In this document: one piece after another, positions 18,186 through 24,576 of the stretch
Layout of the letters: every line of letters begins with the position of its first letter
How positions within the stretch are numbered: position 1 is the first letter of the stretch
NCBI GenBank assembly: GCA_009838845.1
Contig: VXRD01000170.1
Span: forward strand, 1-42,134
Direction: 5' to 3'
Length of the DNA: 42,134 nucleotides
Source: Gemmatimonadota bacterium
Lineage (GTDB): Bacteria; Latescibacterota; UBA2968
Made by a program: the position numbers and the translations under genes
The notes under the pieces: generated by a model
What the model was told of the DNA's origin: nothing
Database searches by the model: none
What the model saw: only the letters and a program-made list of their open reading frames with translations

Positions 18186-18291
18186 TGCCAGACCTTTCCA
18201 AAGAGTAAGGTTCACCAATTCACAAGAGGTCAACTGTTTATACCTTCTCCTCAAACATTTCATCCCGAAGCCTATATGAATCAAAAAATCC

Positions 18292-18320
18292 TTGACAGAT
18301 GATATGAATAAGTGTATTAT
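18292..18320 (+). promoter_or_regulatory. Consensus-like sigma70 promoter of the GntR gene
   Basis: A perfect TTGACA (18292-18297) and TATTAT (18315-18320) are separated by 17 bases. Transcription should start around 18327, exactly where the operator dyad begins. This is among the best promoters in the window. Confidence 0.85.
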
Positions 18321-18326
18321 TTTTAC

Positions 18327-18343
18327 TAATGGTCTGACCATTA
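18327..18343. promoter_or_regulatory. GntR/FadR-type operator dyad
   Basis: TAATGGTCTGACCATTA is a perfect 8-base inverted repeat around a central T. Its core fits TGGT-N3-ACCA, the known operator class of FadR-subfamily GntR regulators (PdhR, UxuR/ExuR types). It overlaps the predicted transcription start of a FadR-family gene, so autorepression is the likely role. Confidence 0.75.
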
Positions 18344-18345
18344 TA

Positions 18346-18361
18346 CCATATAATGATATGG
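18346..18361. promoter_or_regulatory. Second dyad, CCATAT-N4-ATATGG
   Basis: A perfect 6-base inverted repeat with four-base centre lies just downstream of the operator and covers the first candidate ATG (18358). It could be a second binding site or a weak mRNA hairpin limiting use of that start. Confidence 0.4.
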
Positions 18362-19104
18362 CTGGTTTTGTAAACCAATATCTGTACAATGAAAGGCCGG
18401 GAGAATGGAATTTGTTTAATAGCATTGAAAAAGAAAATCTGAGTAAGAGGATCATCGGTGCAATCAAGAACCATATTTTGCAGAATGGATTGATGCCCGG
18501 AGACAGGTTGGCCACAGAGCGAGAGATGGCAGAAGCGTTTGGTGTGAGTCGTGCCTCCGTTCGAGAAGCGGTCAAGATCTTAGAGGCAATAGGCGTTCTG
18601 GAAGCTCGTCCCAAGCATGGGATCAGTGTCAAAGAGTTCGATCCTCAGGCTTTGTTTAAGTATCTGAGCTTTGTTCCATCCATAAATAAAAAGACGATTA
18701 TAGAGATGTACGAATTGCGGCGGGCGGTGGATATTGGAATTGTGGAGATGGTAATAGAGCGCGTAACTGAAGATCAGCTGGAAGTGATGGGGCAACACCT
18801 GGAAGCGATGCGGGAGGCGTTAGAACGTCCTGTCGAGTTTTACACGCACGACTGGGCGTTTCACTTTGCGACCTACGAAGCAACGGGGAACCAGGCGACT
18901 CAGGCTCTTGGACGAGTACTGAGTGAATTTTTCGTTACGGCGCACCGCGAGTGGTGGGACTGGGAGAGCATTGACCTGGAACACTTCCAGAACCACGAGC
19001 GGATCTTCCTCGCTCTGAAGGCGCGTGATCCAAACGGGATGCGGCAGGCAGTGTGGGATCACTTCGACACCGGCATGAGGCAATGGGTAAAGCGCACGCA
19101 GTAA
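18358..19104 (+). CDS. FadR-family GntR transcriptional regulator
   Basis: The regulator has about 248 residues. A winged helix-turn-helix lies near the N-terminus (LSKRIIGAIKNHIL, LMPGDRLATEREMAEAFGVS, RASVREAVKILEAIGVLEARP). The C-terminal FCD effector domain follows, with metal-binding type residues visible in HDWAFHFATYEATGN, the His of FQNHERIFLALKARD and the His of VWDHF. Such regulators usually sense small acids or sugar derivatives. Start is uncertain: ATG 18358 has no ribosome site and lies in a dyad, whereas TTG 18412 has GGGAG eight bases upstream and gives a family-typical N-terminus. A consensus promoter and FadR-class operator precede it. It stands at the head of the long plus-strand catabolic run and is the best candidate for controlling it, though no further operator copies were found. 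Confidence 0.9.
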   Translation: MAGFVNQYLYNERPGEWNLFNSIEKENLSKRIIGAIKNHILQNGLMPGDRLATEREMAEAFGVSRASVREAVKILEAIGVLEARPKHGISVKEFDPQALFKYLSFVPSINKKTIIEMYELRRAVDIGIVEMVIERVTEDQLEVMGQHLEAMREALERPVEFYTHDWAFHFATYEATGNQATQALGRVLSEFFVTAHREWWDWESIDLEHFQNHERIFLALKARDPNGMRQAVWDHFDTGMRQWVKRTQ

Positions 19105-19156
19105 GTCCAGTCGATCTGAAATCGGGTATAAGAGAAAAGAGTTGAAGCGTATTATT

Positions 19157-19213
19157 CGCAAGGCGCATAAAAAAAGCCATTAGCTACCAACCTTGCGCGG
19201 AGGAGCTAATGGC
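19157..19213. other. Two interleaved inverted repeats (possible switching or pseudoknot structure)
   Basis: CGCAAGG (19157-19163) can pair with CCTTGCG (19191-19197), and GCCATTAGCT (19176-19185) can pair with AGCTAATGGC (19204-19213). The pairs interlock rather than nest. On the minus strand the second pair is followed by seven T residues, as in a terminator, but no minus-strand gene lies upstream of it. Confidence 0.5.
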
Positions 19214-19217
19214 CAGA

Positions 19218-19252
19218 GCAATGTGAGAAAATATTATAATTTCTCTCATTGC
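19218..19252. other. AT-rich hairpin, 12 of 13 pairs
   Basis: GCAATGTGAGAAA (19218-19230) pairs with TTTCTCTCATTGC (19240-19252) with one mismatch and a nine-base AT-only loop. No T-run follows on the plus strand, so it is not a standard terminator. Confidence 0.6.
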
Positions 19253-19294
19253 GCCTTTCAATATCAGAAAGATAGATTTTTATGTCAAGTAGAA

Positions 19295-19340
19295 ATTAGC
19301 GAAACTTAACTAAGTGTGAGGATTAGCGAAACTTAACTAA
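19295..19340. repeat. Two perfect 19-base direct repeats, 8-base spacer
   Basis: ATTAGCGAAACTTAACTAA occurs at 19295-19313 and again at 19322-19340. A TGTCAAGT stretch at 19283-19290 precedes them. A TG-starting end followed by repeated transposase-binding sites is a layout known from IS21-type elements, so this could be a solitary IS end, but no transposase or second end is seen. Alternatively it is a tandem operator. Confidence 0.6.
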
Positions 19341-19453
19341 ATATGGAGTAGAACGGTTGGTGCATTTTAGAAAGGAATCGTATTGCCTGGGGCTCATTTG
19401 TTGCAATGTTTCCATTTGCGTGACTTAGGATTGTTATCTGTCGGAGGGTATCG

Positions 19454-20572
19454 ATGGCTACCTTGAAGGCCGGGATCGTGGGGCTTGGATTCGGGGAGTC
19501 GCACCTGAGGACATTCCACGACTACATCGACGAAGTGGATGTCGCTGCGGTGTGCGATATAGACGAGGAAAAGGCGAACCAGTTCGCCAGGGAATACGGG
19601 GTGCCCAGAGTCTATACAGACTACGGGGACCTGCTGGCCGACCAGGACGTGGACTTCATATGCACGGGCACGCCGGGATTTCGCCACGGAGATGAGTGTC
19701 TGGCGGCCCTGGAGGCGGGAAAGCACATCCTGACGACCATTCCGATGGTGGAGAATGCCGACAAGCTGCACCAGTGCATGGAAATCGTCAAGGCGGTAGA
19801 ACGAACAGGCCTGAAGCTGGCCATGGAGCAGAATAGCCGGTGGGATCCACGCACGATCACCCTGAGGCGGCTGGTGAAAGATGGCACAATCGGCGAGGTA
19901 TGCTACGCCGAGTCTGAATATACACACAGCCTGGTGTACCTGTTTGTAAGAGATGGGAAAAAGACCTGGCGGGACGGGTTCGGTACAACGACGCAGGAGA
20001 GCATCTCTTCCGGCGGCGGCATTCACGCGATCGACGACATCCGTTGGATCATCGGGCAGGATTTCACCGAGGTGGTCGGGTTGGGAAACCGCATTTACTC
20101 GCCATATCGGACAGTCAACGACTGGGAGACAGCAATTTTCAGGACGACCGGTGGGGTGACGGTAAAGATTGCCTGTTGCAAGGCGATGGCCTGGCCCGGC
20201 TGCAACCTCTACAAGTCGCTATACGGCACCAGGGCGGCCGTTGAGGGAGATCGGCGTAATGGAGTACTCGGTATTGCACATGCACAGGAGGAAGGCGGGC
20301 TTCCCGGAGAGATTGAGCCTCTGGAGTTGGTGGGGCTCGAACTGGATGCCGAGGTTGCCAAAAGAACCGGTCACGGCGGTGGTACGTACCACAACTGCCG
20401 CGACTTCGTAGATGCGATTTTAGACGATAGGCTGCCATTTATCAACGTTTACGAAGCGGCAAAGAGCTGCGCTGCGGCAATCAGTTCGCTAATCTCGATC
20501 AACGAGGGGGGCCGGAAGGTCTATATCCCCCAGTTTTACAATCGGCTCGGTCCGGAAAGGGAGATCATCTGA
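19454..20572 (+). CDS. Gfo/Idh/MocA-family oxidoreductase (paralog 1)
   Basis: This is a 372-residue NAD(P)-binding Rossmann protein of the glucose-fructose oxidoreductase/inositol dehydrogenase family. The N-terminal nucleotide site is GIVGLGFGESH (about 7-17), with CDIDEEK at the end of the second strand. The usual EKP motif, whose lysine contributes to catalysis, is replaced by Thr-Ile-Pro (95-97). The second catalytic motif GGGIHAIDDIRW keeps His191. The C-terminal motif HGGGTYHNCRDFVDAILDDRLP fits the family's substrate domain. A good GGAGGG ribosome site precedes the ATG. It is the first gene of the long plus-strand run and shares residue-by-residue spacing with the paralogs at 27952 and 35110, though those two resemble each other more. 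Substrate unknown. Confidence 0.88.
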   Translation: MATLKAGIVGLGFGESHLRTFHDYIDEVDVAAVCDIDEEKANQFAREYGVPRVYTDYGDLLADQDVDFICTGTPGFRHGDECLAALEAGKHILTTIPMVENADKLHQCMEIVKAVERTGLKLAMEQNSRWDPRTITLRRLVKDGTIGEVCYAESEYTHSLVYLFVRDGKKTWRDGFGTTTQESISSGGGIHAIDDIRWIIGQDFTEVVGLGNRIYSPYRTVNDWETAIFRTTGGVTVKIACCKAMAWPGCNLYKSLYGTRAAVEGDRRNGVLGIAHAQEEGGLPGEIEPLELVGLELDAEVAKRTGHGGGTYHNCRDFVDAILDDRLPFINVYEAAKSCAAAISSLISINEGGRKVYIPQFYNRLGPEREII

Positions 20573-20621
20573 GACGGGTGAGTTGATCGAAAAATGACTG
20601 CGTATCTTCAAGGAGGCGTTT

Positions 20622-21317
20622 ATGAGAAGGATCATGGGTTTATGGATTCTTTTGTGGGTGTTGTCGCCCACGGCTTTTGCTGTGGCTCAGGAAGAGGGCC
20701 ACAGAGGGGGGTTCGGCGTATTCGCCGAGCTTTATTCGCCGCTGTTTAACTTCAGGGATATGTACACCGAGGGATTCAAGCTTGGGGCTGCTGCGCACTT
20801 TGTAACCAGTCCGGCACGGATCGTGGAAGTAGAGTACTATTACTCGAAGTTTGCGGGCGGCAGTCTCGAAGAGCGGACGTTTCGGTTCAAGGATGGAAGG
20901 GACTACACAAGTCCACAGGCCAAGTCCGATATGACCTTTAACAGCCTGACGGTCAACTGGCTTTTTGCCCTGAAGAATAAGAAGTTCGAAGGCGAAGGAA
21001 GCGTTCCCTATCTTACCGTTGGAGCCGGATTCCACAACTACCATTCTAAGGTGAGCGGGCTCATCTTTCCCGAACAAGGGGGAGCTACGCTGGATCAGAC
21101 CCTGCTCCTGGAGGCGATCGACGATACGCGGACAGCGCTGGGTGTAAGCGGAGGGGCTGGGATGCAGATCTTCCTGGGACCGAAGGCTGCCCTGGACCTG
21201 CGTGTGAGTTACAATGTGATCGTTGGGGAACTCAGGCCCTTCCTGAACTGGGGTGTGAAAAAGACCCATCCGTTTCACTTGTTCGACATCGGGGCTGGAG
21301 TGAAGTTTTATATGTGA
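20622..21317 (+). CDS. Predicted outer-membrane beta-barrel protein
   Basis: This is a 231-residue protein with a clear signal peptide (about 1-23, ending AVAQ). Alternating hydrophobic/aromatic strands follow, such as ARIVEVEYYYSKFAG, LTVNWLFAL, YLTVGAGFHNY, AALDLRVSYNVIVG and the C-terminal IGAGVKFYM. This is the pattern of small OmpA/OmpW-like eight-stranded barrels, but it cannot be placed in a named family. AAGGAGG lies upstream of the ATG. The gene is 49 bases after a Gfo/Idh/MocA gene and 30 bases before the TonB-dependent receptor, so it probably belongs to the same outer-membrane uptake unit. Confidence 0.7.
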   Translation: MRRIMGLWILLWVLSPTAFAVAQEEGHRGGFGVFAELYSPLFNFRDMYTEGFKLGAAAHFVTSPARIVEVEYYYSKFAGGSLEERTFRFKDGRDYTSPQAKSDMTFNSLTVNWLFALKNKKFEGEGSVPYLTVGAGFHNYHSKVSGLIFPEQGGATLDQTLLLEAIDDTRTALGVSGGAGMQIFLGPKAALDLRVSYNVIVGELRPFLNWGVKKTHPFHLFDIGAGVKFYM

Positions 21318-21347
21318 TCCGCAACCTGTTAATAAAAGGAGAAGAAT

Positions 21348-24300
21348 ATGAAGAGTGATCGTGTTTTCTGGATTGTAGGGTTGCTCGCCTTTCTGCTGCT
21401 GTTCTCGGCGACCTCCGAGCAGGTGGTTGCCGGAACCACAGGAAAGATTAAAGGTCAGATCGTTGACAGCAACGGCCAGGCGTTGCCCGGGGCAAATGTG
21501 ATCATCGAGGGCACCTCACAGGGTACCACCACAGGGCCAGATGGGGACTACTTGATCTTACTGGTGAATCCGGGGACCTACACGCTGACAGCGTCCATGA
21601 TCGGCTACGATCAGATTTCCAAGACGGACGTCCAGGCCATCGCTGATTTTACCACGACTGTAGATTTTACCCTGAAGGAGACCGCCCTGGAGATGACCGC
21701 AATCGTGGTCGTTGCTGAGCGGCCCCCAGTGGAGCCGGACAGGACAACCACCAAATACATCCTGGACAACTCCAACGTCGAGGAGGTCGCTCCCATCGTC
21801 AAGGACACCGAACAGGTGCTTGAACTCCTGGCCGGGGTCGGTCTGGACGGAGACACGTCGATCCGGGGTGGAGACACGTCGTCATCTGGCTCTGGGAGCA
21901 GTGACGTGGTTTACTACGTCGATGGAGTACCCATGTCTGCAGTCAATGTAGAGCGGCGGTCGCACGCCAGCCGAAATTTTCAGAGCGTCAACTCCAGTGC
22001 TGTTCAGGAACTCGCCGTGGTTACAGGCGGGATGGAGGCCGAGTTCGGCAACGCCCAGGCGGGTGTTGTCAACATTGTGACAAAAGAAGGGAGCAGGGAC
22101 TTCCACGGCAGCCTGGATTACCTGTTGAATCCGGCCGGGAAAAAGCACTGGGGCAGCAATGTCTATGACAGCCCCTATTATCAAGATAAGATGAAGTGGA
22201 ACAATTCGAACTGGACGGGCGAAACCGACCCGGTGACCGGACGGAGGGTGCACGAGCGGATCGATTACACCGGCGTGATCGGCCACCGCATAGAGGGGAC
22301 TCTGTCCGGACCAGTGATCGAAAATGCTTCCTTTTTTACCTCGGCCAGGTATCGGGGGTTGGCGGCGATATTTCCAGAGGGCAAACAGCGCGGCTTCTAC
22401 CTCTACCCAGACCGAAAATCGGGTTGGATTGCCTCTCCTGGCAACATCGAGACCTCCTACAAACTAACCGGGATCGCACGCTCAAAGTTCAAGGTGGGCG
22501 TGGGGGGCATATACGGCCGTTCAGGAAGCTACTGGGGAGGCTCAGGTGCCAGAAGGCAGTTGGGCCGCGACATCTTTCTCCCTGAGGGGAGTGGGGCCGG
22601 GCAGGTCAAGTATAAAAACGACCTGGCCTATGTATCGCTGACCCACATCCTGACGCCCAAGACATTTTACGAGGCAAAGCTTTCCTTTTTCCGAGATAAC
22701 CAGGACACCACCAACGTACCGGTAGATCAATACGGAGAAGGCCTTACCGAGGACATTCGCCGGGACGCGGACGGCTACTTCACGGCTGCCCCTTCGACGA
22801 GAACCGAGTATCAGCTTACGAAGCGAGAACGGGTCAACTTCAAGCTCGATTTCTCCAGCCAGATCACAAAGGGTCACTTCGTCAAGAGCGGGTTCGAGGC
22901 CGCGTTCGACAAAGTGCTGACCGTATGGGAACGCTGGCGAAGTATGACGAGTTTCGCCCTGCGCGTAGCCGGGAAGCCATATACGAGGGATACGCCGTGG
23001 GAACCCATCCAGTCGTCCTGGTATATCCAGGACAAGATGGAGTTTCACGGGCTGGTCCTGAACGTGGGTGCTCGCTATGACCGACTGGATTGGGGCACCC
23101 AGGTGCCTCAGGGCGAACACGGACTCTGGTCGATGGCGCCGATGACCAAATCGTGGACGCGCCAACAGCTCATCCCTCTGGTGGATGCCGAGGCCCTGCA
23201 GGCCTGGAGTCCCCGGGTTGGGGTCTCACACCCGATCACCGACAGAGCTACGATCCGCTACTCTTTCGGAGTGTTCCGCCAGTTGCCCTCCACATGGTAC
23301 ATCGCTCAATACGGATGGGTCAGTCGAGCACGGGCAGCGGATTTCAACAACAACGGACAGATCGACCCGACAGAGGTCGGGAACCAGTCGGACTCGCGGG
23401 ACTGGTCCGGATTCTGGAACCACATTAAGTATGAAACGACCACCAGCTTCGAGGTCGGGACCGACTGGAACTTTGTCGGGGACTACATCAGTTCTCTGAC
23501 GGTCTTCTACAAGAGTGGGACGGATCAGTTCTTCTACGGCAATAGCTACTGGTGGGACCCGCAGAAGCAGGCTCCCCAGCGCGGTGGCGCTGACTGGAGG
23601 AACAACTCCTATGAGGACGTCCGGGGCATCGAACTGTCGCTGAGGAAGAATCTCAGCCACGGGTTCTCATTCCTGGTTTCGTACAATAAGCAGTGGGTGT
23701 CTGCCGCACGCCAGTCCGGGTGGTGGCGGACCTACTTTGTGCCCGACTCGAACTGGGTCGCCACCGGATCCAACTACTATGTGACGCACTCCCGGGACAC
23801 CAACGGCGACGGGCAGGTGAACAGCAGCGATTCCGGAGCGGAAGTACCGGTGCTGCTGACCGCCGAGGAGATCCAGGAATTCGGCCATCGGGCCAACGAA
23901 CGGCTCCGGGCCATCCAGAATGGCACCGCGGCGGACTACGACCCGCTCAAGGAAACCGAGATCAAAGAAATGGAGGATTGGCCAGGCATGTGGTCCTACA
24001 AACAGTTTAACGTAAACCCCCGGGGACGGAACACAGCACAGGGGACTTTTGGGACCGAACGGCCGGGTTTCGGATCGGTGGTGTTTGTGTATCACTCGCC
24101 GACCGACTATGGACCGGTGTGGGGCGACATCAGCGTCACGATGGTCTATCGGATGCAGGAGGGGAGGGCCAGGCGGTTCGCACTGCCTGGCGAGCCACCG
24201 AAGTGGTGGTTCGGACCTATGCATACCCGGACCGACCTGGCCTTTGTGAAGCGGTTCCAGATCCGCAACCAGGTGCGCTCTACATTCTATTTCAACGTCA

Positions 24301-24479
24301 GGAACCTGTTTAACCAGCGCGATCTACAGCCCAGGCCGGCTGAGGACTGGTGGAAAAACGGTCTGGATCGGCCAAGGCCCGACAGCGGCACGTACAAACA
24401 GTTCGGTGATACCGGAGAACTGAACCGATATGCCGGGTTTCCAAGAGAGATCGAGCTGGGAGTGATGGTGTCCTTTTGA
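21348..24479 (+). CDS. TonB-dependent receptor with carboxypeptidase-regulatory-like domain
   Basis: This is a 1043-residue outer-membrane transporter. It has a signal peptide (about 1-29), a carboxypeptidase-regulatory-like beta-sandwich (about 32-115, GKIKGQIVDSNGQALPGANV) and a plug domain (about 130-250, with VQELAVVTGGMEAEFGNAQAG and VNIVTKEG). A long 22-strand barrel ends in Phe (ELGVMVSF), the OM insertion signal. This resembles SusC-type receptors of FCB bacteria. Two extracellular-loop segments contain EF-hand-like calcium loops (residues 665-676 and 817-828). No SusD gene follows; instead a secreted Fn3/FlgD-type protein and a PorV-like barrel do. It would import a large ligand using TonB/ExbBD energy supplied from elsewhere. 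Confidence 0.92.
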   Translation: MKSDRVFWIVGLLAFLLLFSATSEQVVAGTTGKIKGQIVDSNGQALPGANVIIEGTSQGTTTGPDGDYLILLVNPGTYTLTASMIGYDQISKTDVQAIADFTTTVDFTLKETALEMTAIVVVAERPPVEPDRTTTKYILDNSNVEEVAPIVKDTEQVLELLAGVGLDGDTSIRGGDTSSSGSGSSDVVYYVDGVPMSAVNVERRSHASRNFQSVNSSAVQELAVVTGGMEAEFGNAQAGVVNIVTKEGSRDFHGSLDYLLNPAGKKHWGSNVYDSPYYQDKMKWNNSNWTGETDPVTGRRVHERIDYTGVIGHRIEGTLSGPVIENASFFTSARYRGLAAIFPEGKQRGFYLYPDRKSGWIASPGNIETSYKLTGIARSKFKVGVGGIYGRSGSYWGGSGARRQLGRDIFLPEGSGAGQVKYKNDLAYVSLTHILTPKTFYEAKLSFFRDNQDTTNVPVDQYGEGLTEDIRRDADGYFTAAPSTRTEYQLTKRERVNFKLDFSSQITKGHFVKSGFEAAFDKVLTVWERWRSMTSFALRVAGKPYTRDTPWEPIQSSWYIQDKMEFHGLVLNVGARYDRLDWGTQVPQGEHGLWSMAPMTKSWTRQQLIPLVDAEALQAWSPRVGVSHPITDRATIRYSFGVFRQLPSTWYIAQYGWVSRARAADFNNNGQIDPTEVGNQSDSRDWSGFWNHIKYETTTSFEVGTDWNFVGDYISSLTVFYKSGTDQFFYGNSYWWDPQKQAPQRGGADWRNNSYEDVRGIELSLRKNLSHGFSFLVSYNKQWVSAARQSGWWRTYFVPDSNWVATGSNYYVTHSRDTNGDGQVNSSDSGAEVPVLLTAEEIQEFGHRANERLRAIQNGTAADYDPLKETEIKEMEDWPGMWSYKQFNVNPRGRNTAQGTFGTERPGFGSVVFVYHSPTDYGPVWGDISVTMVYRMQEGRARRFALPGEPPKWWFGPMHTRTDLAFVKRFQIRNQVRSTFYFNVRNLFNQRDLQPRPAEDWWKNGLDRPRPDSGTYKQFGDTGELNRYAGFPREIELGVMVSF

Positions 24480-24576
24480 CAGGTCAACCCTGTTTTTATC
24501 AGAGCTTGGGATTGAGGCGAACGCAGGCTGTGGCCCGATCCCAGGCGCTCCTTAATTATCACAAGGAGGTTTCAAG

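Larger units (their letters stand above)
19105..19453. other. 349-base non-coding region with hairpins and direct repeats
   Basis: No gene is visible here. The region holds two interleaved inverted-repeat pairs (19157-19213), a long AT-rich hairpin (19218-19252) and two perfect 19-base direct repeats (19295-19340). GGAGGG at about 19443 is the ribosome site of the next gene. No clear promoter for the downstream gene was found, only a poor TTGCAA/TAGGAT pair with 19-base spacing. Confidence 0.6.

Noticed and set aside
18327..18338. Met-Val-stop minimal upstream frame in the operator
   Set aside because: A two-codon frame arises from the ATGGTCTGA of the dyad and has no ribosome site, so I regard it as coincidence.
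19105..19453. Replication origin at the AT-rich hairpin region
   Set aside because: No DnaA-box-like TTATCCACA or close variants were found and no dnaA or gid genes are present. Only the skew change and nearby parAB hint at it, so it is kept as a hypothesis in the skew finding rather than annotated.
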